Assembly (NCBI GenBank): GCA_013399855.1
Contig: VXAY01002459.1
Location: 1,333,466 to 1,397,465 of the forward strand
Direction of reading: 5' to 3'
DNA length: 64,000 nt
Origin: Oxyruncus cristatus
Lineage: Eukaryota > Chordata > Aves > Passeriformes > Cotingidae
A program made the translations under genes and the position numbers. Positions 11,166 through 23,854 of the stretch are shown here, in pieces; positions within the stretch are counted from its first letter, which is position 1, and each line of letters starts with the position of its first letter. The notes under the pieces are model-generated. The model did no database searches, was not told where the DNA came from, and saw only the letters and a program-made list of their open reading frames with translations.

Positions 11166-12286
11166 GGACTGCCTGCCCAGCATCTTTCCTAGCAGACACT
11201 AAGAACCAGGTTAACTGCTTGATTTTTTAAGGAATTATAGCATACATATCTACTCAGGTGTTCCAGTTGTTATTACTTAAATGAGCTGAAGTTGTCTTTA
11301 CTCTGACATATGGACTTACACATCCTCTTTAATCCTTAATTTCTGGGTTCCTTACAGTCTGTTCAACTTACAGTTGCTAAAACTGAACCATTATTTTTGC
11401 TTTCTAAATATCTGCTTTCCTGTCACTTAAAACAACATGCTCTGCTAGATATTAAATATTACCATACCTTGCCAGATCTACCAGGATTATAACCACTATG
11501 GCATTTTTAATTGTTGAAAAGATCTTTCTCATCCAGCTTCAGCTATTAAGTATGTGTCAAATATGAGTCCATTTTTCCTTTCAAGCCCTGCAGAAGCGAA
11601 ACAAAGGGTCTTCTCTCTGCCCCTGTTCTTTTAAATGTGGAAGACTATCACTTGCTTCCATTGTAATTCTTTGACACTGATCTGGCTACGTCAGGTTCAC
11701 CACTTACTACAGCAGACTGAAAAATAGACTTTATGATATAAGCAGTTTTGATTGAATAAAAATGGTTTATCTGAAAGTTTTCTGCTTTAAAATCTGATTT
11801 TTTTTTTTTATCTGAAAGCTGAATAAAGTAAATATTACTTTAAAACTTTAAAATTGAATTGAAAGTGTCTCAATATACCTCCTGGTAACTCCAGCTCTGA
11901 GATCTCAGGAATTCCTGTCCTCTATGGACTAAATTCCATAAAAGCCCTAGCTGAATTGTATCCCCTGTGGTACATCTTCCTTTTAAACTCTTGCTAAGCT
12001 ACTCAAGTGCATGATGAGAGCTCCAAATCTGCAGCATATCCAGGGAGATGCTGGAAGTTAATTGGGAATTTAAGCAGCCTTGTTGATTTTGCAAGTAATT
12101 ACAGGTATTTGTGAGCTATTTGATATAGATGTTTTTTTGAAACTGCTAATTCCAAGCACCCACATGTGGACTCTATTCCCAAGCAGTTGTCTGAATTTAC
12201 CCATGGCAGACCCCCAGCAATTTCCACTTAATAATTAGTGACTTCTATATACCAGGCTGCTTGAGTTGGAGGGGTAGATTTCACCA
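11166..12286. other. non-genic stretch
   Basis: Unique A+T-rich sequence between two reverse-strand CR1 copies. Nothing recognisable. Confidence 0.55.
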
Positions 12287-12715
12287 AATCATTAGGGTCA
12301 GGAGGGACCTCTGGGGGTCATCCAGTCCAACCCCTCTGACAAAGCAGGATCCCAGGCAGGTGGCATGGGAATTGTCCAGGTGAGTTTGGAATGTCTTCAG
12401 AGAGGGAGACTGCATGCCCTCCCTGGGGAGTTCCACTGCTCAGACACCCTTAGTGTAAAGTTCTTCCTCACGCTGAGGTGGAACTTCTTGTGTTTTAGTT
12501 TATGGCCGTTGCTCCTCATCCTGTCTCTGGACACAACTGAAAGAGTCTCCTGGCACCCACCTTTGAGATATTTATATGCATTACTGAGATCTCCTCTCAG
12601 TCTTCTCGAGACTAAACAGCTCCCACAGTCTCTCCTTATAAGAGAGATGCTCCAGACCCTTCATCATCTTTGTAGCCCCTTGTCTTCCTAGTGCCCTTTT
12701 GAAATGTCCTCTGGA
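12287..12715 (-). mobile_element. CR1 LINE 3' end
   Basis: The left end has ATTAGGGTCAGGAGGGACCT and ATCCAGTCCAACCCC, the reverse complement of a CR1 3' end. The right part matches the segment around the conserved ORF2 C-terminus, and CTCCAGACCCTTCATCATCT marks the end of the strong match. The 3' tail here lacks a clear ATTCTATG repeat, so this is a different CR1 subfamily from the copy at 1350-1936. Confidence 0.88.
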
Positions 12716-15231
12716 TATTTTCACAACATGAAGACTGAAAAAAAAAAGGAAAAGCATATTTTGAAGGACATATTTTCATTTGCCTTTACAACTAATTCTG
12801 AATTTATTCCTTAGCAATCTTCTTCAACCCAGGGCTCTCTGCCTGTTTGACTGTATCCTATGCTTAGAGACTTCAGTAATGAAATACCCCATTTTAAAGG
12901 TGGTTTGGAATAAGCATTCCCAGAGATTTAGAAGTCATGAATGTTCAGAAGCCTTTCTCACCATTTTGAACTCCCTTGAAACATGCCTTATTACTCAAAG
13001 CTGCATCTACTACCTTGATTGACCTTGTCCGAGCAGATTTGTTCCCTTTCTTCCCTTTGTAGTATTGATCAATGCATAACCTCTCTTTCAATTGTCTATA
13101 GATATTTTAAGAACATGCAGAGAATGCAATATAAGCGTTAAGGGAGGAAATACACATTTAATCCTGAATTAAATCCCTTGCTGAAATGTTCTGAAGACAA
13201 TCAATATTAGGCAACATCCTCACCTGGTGTAGATTTGTGTGGCTCTGTGAAAGGGAATGAGCTCTGAAAACATATCCCCACTGAGAGCCTGGTACAATAT
13301 ATTTCATACGACAGAGGAACATAGATTCTTTCAGACTGAGTTGCTGTAATGTAGTTTTATCGCAAATTTTGTATCCATAGCATGTTTCAGTTTGTATCCT
13401 AAATCATATTTTGTATGCTTGGCTTCTTAAATGGGTTGAGGCAATCTCGTCAGAGCTCCTCTTATTCTAAAAAAAATCCCGCAGTGTCATCCTTCTGGTA
13501 GAGCTGTCTGAGATGAATAGAAGGTAATGAAAACATGAGAGGCTGCCTCAGCTCAGAGGTTGGTTGAGCTTGCTCCTTTCCTGATCTCCTCAAGTGTGTT
13601 TGGTCTTTTCCTCTTGCCCTTGGGATGATTCTCCCACTTCCACCTCTCCATTCAAATTGGTTTAGGTGGTTCCCAGAAGGGAACAACAGAGCCATAAAGA
13701 GTGTGTGCTTGATCTTGGTTTTCAATGCCTCACAGTGGAGTGGGTACTTATTATAAAGGGATCAGCCCTCTCAAGTGGAATAAGATGAAACTGCTGCCCT
13801 CTCAAGTGAAAAATCAAGTGCACAGATTGAAATGGTCTATTAATACAGTCATTTTTGGCTCTATTTTGTTACAATTACAGAATGCCCCATTCATAATTTA
13901 CCTTATATTCACAAACCTCTACACTTTTTACTTCAGGCATCATACCAGGAGGACTACAAAATTAGAAAATAGTAGCTATTTGCATGGTACTTTCTATTAG
14001 GGTGTGACAGTGAATCCCATTATCTTCTAATAAGCTTTCTTTGTCATAATTTATAGAAGAACATTTATGTTGCAATTCACAATGAGTTTGTAGCTCTTTC
14101 CTGATTTGGTATGCCTTATTGCTGAATGTTCTACCCGAGAGTGAAATTTTGATACAACTGAGCCATTACAGACTGCTCTTATACATCTAATCACATTAAT
14201 TCCTTCCTTGCAAATTTACACACATTTATATTGCTATAAAGATACGGTGCTCACGCATACTTGTATCACAAAATAAAATGGCCTGTTTTTCAAGGAACTC
14301 AATTGTTACAACCTCATGATTCATAAAATGAAGCATAATTTTAAATTTAATTAATAGGTACTTGAGTGTTTGGCACTTCGGATGAAAGGCAGCTTCGATA
14401 AGCTGAAACTTGAGCACGTCTAATTATACTGTGACTTATCAGTTCTGTTTTCCATTTCACACCTGGCCCCTGTCACAAGTATTCCAGATAGTCGTGCTTT
14501 ACTCCACATGTTGTCATTTAACTGCTTTATACATTTCTGATTACCTTGCCACAAACTGCAGCGTCAGCACAGACCCGAATGTGTGCTGCATGTTATGATG
14601 CGTTTTGAAAGTACAGGATTTTAAGTAGCATATTGCAGTTTTTGGTTTGGACTGGAGGGATGCAAACTATGATCCTGGACAGGATGAATTATATCACTGT
14701 TCTATGGCCTACAGTTTGAAAGAGGGTTTGATTTTATGATAAACACATTTCTGCCATTACAAATAAAATAAAAGCAGATTTACAATGCCATGGCATTTTA
14801 CTAGGAAAATGTGAAAACAACAGTTTTACGATGCTCAGTTTGTGGTCTAGGACATTCCTCAGTGTTATTACAGCTCAGCAGAGTACATATTCTCATTCTG
14901 TAGGCCAGTGTTATTAAAAACACAACCAGGAATACTTTTCAAATGCTGCCAGCATCCCTGGAACAGTATTTCATCAATAGGTGTTCTGGTAATCTTTTTT
15001 TTTTTTTTTTGTAACTACCAGTTCCTTTGTATTACAGTTTCACCTCCCAGCAGGATCAGCTCCTCAAGGAACTCCAGAGCAGCTCTGTCGGTCCAAGGTC
15101 AAGGATCTACAGCATTTCCACAGCTGCAGTTTTGGCCAGGCAGCTGTGTGGCCCTGTGGCCCTCCCTGAGCAGCACCTGAAAGGCAGGACTGTCAGTGGC
15201 CAGTGCTGACTTCTGCTCAACTGCTAATTTC
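12716..15231. other. non-genic stretch
   Basis: Unique sequence. At 13224-13263 the reverse strand has a 40-bp segment between TGTTTTCAG and CAG/GTGAGG that could be an exon. At 13731 the plus strand has a good acceptor (TTTTCAATGCCTCACAG) followed by a long open frame but no good donor. At 14358-14400 a phrase CACTTCGGATGAAAGGCAGC resembles the tail of old vertebrate SINEs. None is strong enough to call alone. Confidence 0.45.
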
Positions 15232-15725
15232 ATGGAATCATGGAATGGTTTGGGTTTGAAGGGACCTTAAACATCATCCGGTTCCAACCCCCCTGCTGTG
15301 GGCACGGACACCTTTCTCTAGACCAGGTTGGTCAGCGCTCCATCCACTTAGGCCTTGAATACTTCCAGGGATGGGTCANTTCCTAACGTCTGATCTAAAC
15401 CCACTCTCTGTCACTTTGAAATCATTCCGCTTGTCCTGTTACTACAGGCCCTTGTAAAAAGTCCCCCTCCATCTTCCTGGTAGGCTCCCTTCAGGTACTG
15501 AAAGGCTGCAAATATGTCATCCCGAGGCCTTCTCTTTTCCAGGCTGAACAATCCCAATTTTCTCAGCCTTCCCTCATAGCAGAGGTGCTCCATCCCTCTG
15601 ATCATCTTGGTGGCCTCCTCTGGACTCGCTCCAACAGCTCCATGTCCTTCCTGTGCTGGGACCCCAGAGCTGGAGGCAGCACTGCAGGTGGGGTCTCACC
15701 AGGGCAGAGCAGAAGGGCAGGGACT
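15232..15725 (-). mobile_element. CR1 LINE 3' end
   Basis: The left end is CATGGAATCATGGAATGGTT, the reverse complement of a CR1 tail. It is followed by GGGACCTTAAACATCATCC. The right part encodes, on the reverse strand, IRGMEHLCYEGRLRKLGLF and SLEKRRPRDD, the conserved CR1 ORF2 C-terminus. It has one unresolved base at 15379 and is related to the copy at 1350-1936. Confidence 0.92.
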
Positions 15726-17027
15726 TTTGTAGTCCATGAGCTGCCTAAATTGATCAGATCACATGGAAAAAATATGTAGGATTAAATTCCTTGAACACCG
15801 GAGAGTGACAGACACAACTGAAAGGAATTAGACTGATCAATCCATCAGAAGTTAAGAGATAAATTCTTCTGTCTTGTTTGTCTTCCTTTTTCCTCTGAAT
15901 ATTAATATGTTTTTTTTTTTAATGGCAGGAAAAACAATGTAGAAAGGATAAGAATCAACCTGTGCATCAAAACAAAACAGCCGGGGTAACTACGGCTTTC
16001 TGGAATCTGGCAAAAGATCCAAGAGTTTTTAAAGGCTTCTGGGGTCTGAATGGTTGACTGGAGGATTTTTTACTAATATGTTTGGAAAAGACTCAAGTCA
16101 CATAGGTGGCCCAATGACTGTGAGCCGTACTGAGTGCGTTATGAATCCTTATGCTCAATCTCAGTTGTTTCTTTTATCCTGTATGCTTTGGGGGATCTAA
16201 CAAATGGTGCAGATTGACTGTGGCTTGAGAATTCTGTGTGGGTGTCTCAGTCTGCCGTTAAAGAAGCCAGCTGAACGAAGGCTGGGCATTTTTGGCAATT
16301 GGTAAGATACTTGTTAACTTTTTTGCTTGGGCAGTTAATTAGCGTCAAAGCACAGCTTATTTAGTAGAATTGTCAACAGTAGGGTGACTGCCTTTATCAT
16401 AACCCATTTGCATGGCTCATGTATCATTTGATCATAAGAGACACAAAGGAGCGGCTTGTAGATTTTATCCATACTGATGGGATGCCAAGGTATGCAAAAA
16501 AAAGTTATGGTAGCTCTCTGGATCCTTAGTATTAGATTTCAAAAACCACAGGCAATTCAAACAGCCCTCTGAGAGCAGGGGATTTTTTTTTTTCCCTTAA
16601 GATATCTATTACATTTTGGGTTTGTGTAGCTGTATAGCTGCCCAAGGAACTATAAAATGTAGCCAAAGGACCTAGTAAGTCAAAAATATCGTGTAAGTGC
16701 TGTCACAACTCACTTTAATTTGTTGTATAAAGTGCAAGTGGTGACTTATTCCACCATTGGAAATTCTCACTTAAGATCCCAAAATTTAGAGCTATGTCTT
16801 TCCAAAGCCATCAGCACTTGACCTCAAGACCTCTCCAGTTAAAAAAAGTCAAATAGAGTAGCAGACCTGAGTTACCCTCCGTGGATATCATAAGTCAAGA
16901 CCCTGAACGTGTCTATTTAGACATCCAGGTGCCTCCATTGCAGAAGTGCCAAGCAGCCTTCCATGACAAGCTTTGGGCCAGGATCCAGTACAGGGTTTTG
17001 ATTTAGAAAATTGATTTAGAGCCCACA
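15726..17027. other. non-genic stretch
   Basis: Unique sequence with T runs near 15910 and 16584. No gene or repeat family recognised. Confidence 0.55.
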
Positions 17028-17336
17028 AGAAAGACGGAAAAAGACTAGTTGCAAAAACACGTAGTGACAGGACAAGGGGGAATGATTTCAAAGTGACAGA
17101 GAGTGGGTTTAGATCAGACGTTAGGAAGAAATTCTTCCCTGTGAGGGTGGTGAGGCCCTGGTACAGGTTTCCCAGAGAAATTGTGGCTGACCCATCCCTG
17201 GAAGTGTTCAAGGCCCAAGTGGAGGGAGCGCTAAGCAACCTGGTCTAGTGAAAGGTGTCCCTGCCCACGGCAGGGGGGTTAGAACTAGGTGATGTTTAAG
17301 GTCCCCTCTATTCTATGATTCTATGAGTCTGTGATG
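17028..17336 (+). mobile_element. CR1 LINE 3' end
   Basis: Contains GTAGTGACAGGACAAGGGGG and AGGAAGAAATTCTTCCCTGT, and ends with TTCTATGATTCTATGAGTCT, the standard CR1 tail. It is truncated at its 5' end. Confidence 0.92.
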
Positions 17337-18392
17337 GTAGTCAACTGGATATCAGCAGGACAGAGATACCATGAGTTCAAGTAGGTAGGAAGATTTCTGG
17401 TTAAGCTGTCGTATGGACATTATTCTCTAATAATGCCATGAGAAGATACAGATCAGTGGTGTTCTGAGTATAATGCTTTCATATTTTAAGGTTTCAAAAA
17501 AAAAATTACCCAGTAAAATTTGATATTTTATAATAAGACACATAATTTCCAGACTGGGTGGCAGTCTGGGAACTTTACTGAGAATAAAATGGCAAATAAC
17601 AAGCTATAGATTTGCACGTTCAAGTGTCCTAGGAATGATGGGATAACTGAAAAGGCATAGAAGTCAACAGCAAAGCTTTTGAATGTTGAGCTGTAAAGCA
17701 GTCAGTTTTCTCACTGCTAGTTGAAAATGCTGTTGCAGACTATAGAATTCCTTCATTGCTGTAGCAGAAGCAAAGTGAAGTGCAGAATAAAAATGTTTAG
17801 CATTTGGCATACAAAATGCAGGCTTTATTATGCTGCTCTACACTTAACAAAAGGACTGCCTTGCAGATCAATTCTTCTCCAAATTGTGACCTTTTCCAAA
17901 TGTGATTCCCTGCATTCTTAAAATGAAAATGCAGCAACTAGGAAAAGTTGGTACTTTAGCAGCTGAAAGTGAAGATTTCTACTGTTACCAGCCATATCTC
18001 ATAATACCACGGCTAGTACATATAATCTGCAATTCTGTTTCCTCCAGAGCTTTCAAAAGTAGTGAGGAGTAAGACGACAATGTCTTTAAAACCTGTGTAG
18101 GAACCATTACATACATTCCATCAACATATTATAAAGAGTTCCCTAAAATAATGTGGCATAACTAGGTGTGTTTAGTTTCCAGGCTCTGTATAGGGAAATT
18201 AAAGGATGATCTGTTTAAAGTTGAAGCTAAAGCTTTATAGTGAAGAGGAAGATGAGAGGGAGAGATTCATACATGCTAACAAATTTTGCTGCAATAGATT
18301 GGAAACTGAGGAAATGGGGACATGAACACAGTCCTACTCACATCTTACAGCCTTGAGCGTGGCTGCCACCTGAGGCAATGTGAAGGGGGTCC
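17337..18392. other. non-genic stretch
   Basis: Unique A+T-rich sequence between a CR1 copy and the LTR. Nothing recognisable. Confidence 0.55.
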
Positions 18393-18905
18393 ACATCTGT
18401 CGTGGGTTTACCAGCCCCACCCCGGGGTTGAAAAATAGTTAATTCCAGGTAGATTTCCGGACCAAAGCCAATCACGAGTTTTAGAAACACGTCTGTGAAT
18501 GACATATTTAAGAAAAAGGAAAAGAAGCCTGTTGTGCAGAAGAAATTCCAGCCCGGAGAGGAGCAGAGGAGAACAAGAGATAGCGATGTAGCCTCCTGGG
18601 TCAGTGTAGCAGGAGGGGGGAGGAGAGGCCCAGGGGGGCCCCCTCTCCCCCTGTAGCAGGGGAAAAGACTTAAAAACTAAAACCCCTGCCACCTGTAGAA
18701 GATTATTTGGAGTAGAGAGAGACCCTCCTGCAGCTCATGAGGGAGCCTGTGCCGGAGCAGAGGAGTGCATAGAAGAAGCCGTAACTCTGTGGGAGGCCTA
18801 AGGTGAAACAGATTCTTGCTGGAGACCTGTGGCCCTTGGAGAGAGGAACCTACGCTGGAGCAAGTGTCCCGGGTAGGACTTGTGATCCCAGTGAGGGATT
18901 TATGC

Positions 18906-19070
18906 NNNNNNNNNNNNNNNNNNNNNNNNNNNNNNNNNNNNNNNNNNNNNNNNNNNNNNNNNNNNNNNNNNNNNNNNNNNNNNNNNNNNNNNNNNNNNNN
19001 NNNNNNNNNNNNNNNNNNNNNNNNNNNNNNNNNNNNNNNNNNNNNNNNNNNNNNNNNNNNNNNNNNNNNN
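18906..19070. other. assembly gap (165 N)
   Basis: Unresolved bases inside the solo LTR. The flanks are G+C-rich and purine-rich, so a hard-to-sequence tandem or G-rich segment is likely missing. Open frames crossing it are meaningless. Confidence 0.99.
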
Positions 19071-19127
19071 GCCTCCGGTCCTGGCCCAGCAGGGAGGAGC
19101 AGGGACAGTCCTGAGGTCGACGTGCAG

Positions 19128-19149
19128 CAGAGAGAAAGAGAGAGAGAGA
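19128..19149. repeat. (GA)n short run inside the LTR
   Basis: AGAGAAAGAGAGAGAGAGA just right of the gap. It may be part of a longer purine tract hidden by the gap. Confidence 0.75.
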
Positions 19150-20754
19150 TTTCCAGCTATGGCCGATTGGAGCTGTTGCCCTACAGATAACAGAGGAAAA
19201 CTTTCAAGTGCTGCAAATTTGATTTAGGGAAACTGTAACCCTGAAAGTAGAGAAGAGACTTTTCTCCTCCTGGGCTGATACAGGGGGGAGGGATAATTTT
19301 GTAAATACATAACATTTTCTTCATAAGAAAATCTAGTTGGAATTGTTGTATGTATTATTCTTTAGTTTTTATCCTGCTAGTAATAAATTTAATATTATTC
19401 CCCCACGTCAAGTCTCTCGTCTGTCTAAAACTTCTCTCATCTTATAGCAATTGTGTAAAAGGTTTGAAAAAATTAGTCCAGAGTAAACCCACAACAACAT
19501 CATATTAAGTGGCTGAATTAGGAATCAGGTAAATGGTTGCAAGAGTAAAATCAGTAAGCTGCAGTAGACAATTTCCAATTTTATACAATCCATCTTAGGT
19601 TTTTGTCAATAAATCAAAATAATTTATAGCTTTTTTCTGAATGGAACTGTGACACGACCAATGAGATCTAAGTATTGTAGTATTATCTCTCTTCCAGAAG
19701 CCTCCAGGCAGTCAACAAAGATCCAGAGTTTTGTCCATTTTATCTTACTGTGGACTTTTTTTCACACACTTTGAAGTCAAAAAAAGGGAATTAACCAACC
19801 TTTCTTTTCTCCCATAGAGAAAACAAACGTGGGAGGGATTTTCTTTTCTTTTCTCAGGAACTAGTTGTAAAAATTTGAGAATTTAAATTATGAAAGCGAA
19901 ATGTCTTTTAAGGAGTTAAGTGGCAAGTAGGAGAAAATTATTTGAACCTCTGGGAATATGTTAGTATTGTATGTTATGAAAAACAAAAGAATCTTATGAG
20001 AATAAACTAAAATAGATCCTACACACTAGAGGTGAGCACCATAGAATTGCTCTGAGAACCTATTCCAAAGAATACAAAGATGACTTTTAGGGATTTTGAT
20101 TCTCTAATATCAGAAAACTCAAATTTAAGGATTTTTCTCAGGCTGATCAGAATGTCAGATTTACCAACAAATCATCTGATGCAGCCACACTAAATGTTAC
20201 ATCACCTGTAATTATGGCTCTGAAAGATTAATTCAGACACTGTGCACACGGCCTAGAAATGAACTTGTTTTGTAGCAGGTCATTTGTGGTTTGGGAAGGT
20301 TCATCTACAGGCCACTGAATACAGGTAACATGAATAATTTATGGAGTTTTTTAGGTAGAGGAAGAAATAGGTTATGCTATATTTAAACCCAATGCTAAAC
20401 AAAGGAGTCTTTGAAAATTTAATTGGATTTATTATGTGTAGAGCATATTTTAAAGCTAAATTTCTCTCCACATACTAGGGCATAAATTTGATTGAATTCC
20501 TAAAGGCACTTTCAGTCTTTGCTACCGAATTCCAAGACAGTTTTCTTTCATGGTTACAGTTCAGCTAATCAGATATGATACGTGACTCCACTTGTAAACA
20601 TTTCCTGAAAATATTAGTGACAGATACAGAACAGACAGAATCAACTGCACTGGGGAAATGCCAGTTCTTTGCTAATATAATTTAAAAATTATTTATGACA
20701 AATTTGTTTGAGTTAAGGTTAAAGGCCTCCAAAACTCTCTCAAATATCCAAGAA

Positions 20755-20815
20755 CAGCTCCTGACTGACTTCACTGGGAATTGTGCCCGTCTATCCAAAG
20801 GCAGAGCTGGGCTGT
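20755..20815 (+). repeat. worn ancient amniote interspersed repeat
   Basis: The phrase TGACTTCACTGGGAATTGTG followed by CCCGTCTATCCAAAGGCAGA resembles a repeat often seen in reptile genomes, with ACTTCAATGGGAGTTGTG and then a GAGGGCAGAATTTGG-like end. Recognition is from memory of the family pattern; limits are approximate. Confidence 0.4.
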
Positions 20816-21163
20816 AAGTATTTGTGTCAGATAAAGTAATCCAAACCTGGTAGTGGGACAAAAATAGAGGTGATCAATTACATGAGAAAAATAATTTTAA
20901 AACCTTCAGATGTTAGGCAGAACTATGCTTCCTTGTATAAGAAATTAGAGTTAACGAAACTGAAGTGAAATCACTACTGTTTTTCCTTCAATAGAGCAAA
21001 TACTCTGAGTCTTTGTCATTCATAACTTCCTTTAAACAGCATGTACACCACGATTTAGACCCCAGGATAATTTCCTTCCACATAACCCACATATCTCCAC
21101 AAGATAATAACACTCCAATCAACTGTTTTAAAGTTCTGGGAGCTACATATTCCAGTAGCTTAC

Positions 21164-21191
21164 CTCTTCTATGAAAGCCTTTTTTCAAAAT
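21164..21191 (-). other. candidate 28-bp micro-exon
   Basis: The reverse strand shows a textbook acceptor (branch-like TTCTGAATTATC, then CCTGCCCTCTCCTCTCCCCAG), a 28-bp segment and a GAG/GTAAGC donor. One frame is open, reading ILKKGFHRR, and the other two contain stops. The splice signals are among the best in the window, but a 28-bp segment carries little coding evidence. Confidence 0.2.
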
Positions 21192-22430
21192 CTGGGGAGA
21201 GGAGAGGGCAGGATAATTCAGAATAACTGAGAAGGAGAATAAAATATAGATCATAGTTGGTTACCTACGGTTATGACACTGGAGATGGTAATTCTCCAAT
21301 TATACTTAGCTACAGGAGGTGAAAAGAGGGATACCAATCCATGTAAATCCATAAGAAGAGAGTCAGCTCGCCTGTTGTCATGAGGTTACTGGAAATGGCA
21401 AATATTAAGGAAATCTATGGAATTAATAGAGTAAAAAGTAGATTTAGGAAGATTCACTGAGTCCAAGTTATCAGAGTGAATGTACTGCAGCCCAGGTAAA
21501 TCACACAACATGACTGCAAACAGTCCAGGGACATATTTTTTCCTTTCCAGTAATTATACACAATTAGTGAGGTTTATCCTTTCAGTGTCTTTCGAAAAGT
21601 TTGCAGAGTGACTAGTAAAAATAGAACCCACTCTGGATCTTTAGCATCTATGGAAATCACCTGTATCATAATAATGAGCAGCAATTGAAATTGCTTCCAT
21701 CTTTGACTTGATTAGTCAAGTACTTTGTCAAACCACAGATGCTCCTCTTTCACCTGTTCTTCACTTTGACACATCTCTCAGTGGCTGTGTCAGTGATACT
21801 GCTTTTGAGACTGACAGCTGTGAAAAACTGCTTATGTTTCTAGCATCTCCTCCTCTTTGCAAATTTTACAAGGTAAATCTTCAGCAAATTTGTCAGTCTT
21901 AACAGAAGTGGTGTTTTTTAGTGGTAGCCTTAAATGCCAGACCTGGATTTTTTTCCTCTGGAGACAAATCCCAACCTGTTTTACTCTATTCTCTCCTATT
22001 TCTGTTAAAACTAGTGAGGGTGCAAGAGATTTAAAACACTGTTGAAAGTGGGGCTTTAACACTTATGAAAGGACAGGTAGTAGTCAGAAACAAAAGGTAT
22101 ATACAATAGTATATGGAAAACATTGTCTCTATGGATTGCAAATCATAGTCAACAAGTCAGATAACTGGGCAGTTTCCCTTCTTAATGACCCTTGAGGTTT
22201 GCTGGTGATCACCATATGGCAAAGTTTTCAACTATTACATGAAACAGTATTGATTGCCTTATCCACCCAAATGCTGCCATCCAAGTATTATTCCTTTGCA
22301 TTTTGCTGAGAAGTAACATGTAATCATTTCTCCTTTGCTTGGCTCCTCTCTTTTCAGTGCAGCCCTTTATATAAAAAAAAAAAAAAAAAAGAAGAAGCAG
22401 CCCTGTAAGCATCAGAAATTGTCCACTTCA

Positions 22431-22525
22431 TAGAGTCATAGAATGGCCTGGGTTGGAAGGACCTTAAATATCATCTAGTTCCAAACCCCCTGCCGTGGAC
22501 AGGGACACGTTCCACTTGACCACTT
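22431..22525 (-). mobile_element. CR1 LINE 3'-end fragment
   Basis: TCATAGAGTCATAGAATGGC followed by CTGGGTTGGAAGGACCTTAA is the reverse complement of a CR1 tail. The match ends near 22525, so only about 95 bp remain. Confidence 0.9.
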
Positions 22526-23854
22526 GATTAACACAGCACAGCATATGCAGAAAATAAGGCTCTATCTTTCCATATTTTTCTCCATTAAAAGCAAAAAAAA
22601 CTTTTTTTACTTCAGTAATGAGTTAACAACAGGTGTAGTTATATTGTCCATTACATATATACATATATATGAAAGTTGTATAAATTCTGTTATTACTTTT
22701 TACACATAAGAACCCCAAAACCAGCCATAGTTTGAACTTGTTGTATTTTCACAGATTTTTACAATGAAACAAAATGCCTTCTAGATGAGAGTTGCAGTGG
22801 ATGTCAAAATGATGGCTGAAAGAAAAGTGAGTGAACAGATTCGATGAGAGACATCACATATATGTGATTTCTAAGGGGTGAATGAGAAAAATCTATGAAA
22901 ATGTAAGCCATACACATTCTCTACAGTGCTTAAATTGGTTGCTGAATCCTGAACCGAGCCAGGTTCATTTTTGGAACGTCCAAAAGCCTTTTGGACAAAC
23001 AAATGTCTGAGAAAACCTGAGCCATCCTTTAATGAACAGGTCTCCTGAGAGTGTTCTATTGCAGCACGTTATAAACCAGAAAAGAAATGAATTATTGCTG
23101 AGTTGTCATGGCCTCCTCCTACCCTCCAAACCTGACAAAACCCAGGGAAGAGTCCCCGTGTGGGACTGGCCGCACACTGTGACCCAATAATTAAGTGATG
23201 AGGGAACATTTTAGATCCAGGTAGAAAGAAGTTTTTATTCATAGTTTAACTCATAGTGTCCTGCAACAGAAAATAGTTAATGGTACTTGAAATGTGAAAT
23301 CGTGAAATGTAAAATATGAAATGACATTTAATTTTTAATAATAACCCTTATTTCTGCCAACGGTTAGAACATTTTGCAAGCGAAATGCCAACCTGTCTCA
23401 GTCTTCCAGGACACATTATATGGGCTTAACAGCCCTCTTCAGCAGGAAAGAGAAAAGTTGACTGAACTAATCAGAAATACTTGTTGCTGTAATTGAAATC
23501 TGATACTAGTCCCTTTCAGGTGAAATGAGACAAGAATAGAAATGGGAAGGAAAAGAACTAGGGTATCAAAGTCAACAAACTGGCAAAGCAATGGCAATAA
23601 CTGCAAAACTGTCCTGTACAGAATAGTGAAAAAAAAATAGGTTCTAAATTCTGGTAGGCTACATAAACTCAGTGATTACTGGGAGGAAAGAGAGGGTGCT
23701 CTGGTCATCTACAAGTAACTGAAGAGTAGAAAACCAGCAAGAAAGATGTACTGGTTACAGTGATCCAGTAGCATGTCAGTAAGATTAATGGATTAAAACT
23801 GACTGAAGAAACATTTAGTAAAATTTCCTAATAATGAGATCTATTATACTGTAG
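22526..23854. other. non-genic stretch
   Basis: Unique A+T-rich DNA with an alternating AT/AC run near 22655-22670 and a perfect short palindrome at 22978-22996. No gene recognised. Confidence 0.55.

Larger units (their letters stand above)
18393..19501 (+). mobile_element. solo LTR of an endogenous retrovirus with target-site duplication
   Basis: The LTR proper runs 18398-19496. It starts TGTCGTGGGTTTA and ends TAAACCCACAACA, which are inverted terminal repeats with one mismatch in 13. The 5-bp sequence ACATC flanks both sides (18393-18397 and 19497-19501), a clear target-site duplication. An AATAAA polyadenylation signal at 19382-19387 sets the orientation as plus, and a TATA-like CATATTTAAG lies near 18504. 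Five-bp duplications in birds fit ERVL-type elements, but the class is an inference. There is no internal gag/pol/env sequence. A 165-bp gap lies inside, so the true length is uncertain (about 1.1 kb). Confidence 0.85.
19502..22430. other. non-genic stretch with one old repeat
   Basis: Unique A+T-rich DNA containing the old repeat at 20755-20815 and the candidate micro-exon at 21164-21191, both listed separately. A poly-A run occurs at 22374-22391. No gene recognised. Confidence 0.5.

Noticed and set aside
14358..14400. CACTTCGGATGAAAGGCAGC resembling an old SINE tail
   Set aside because: Only about 40 bases match from memory and no SINE body is seen upstream.
18803..19190. Two plus-strand frames of 103 and 124 codons
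   Set aside because: Both run through 165 unresolved bases, so the frames are not real evidence.
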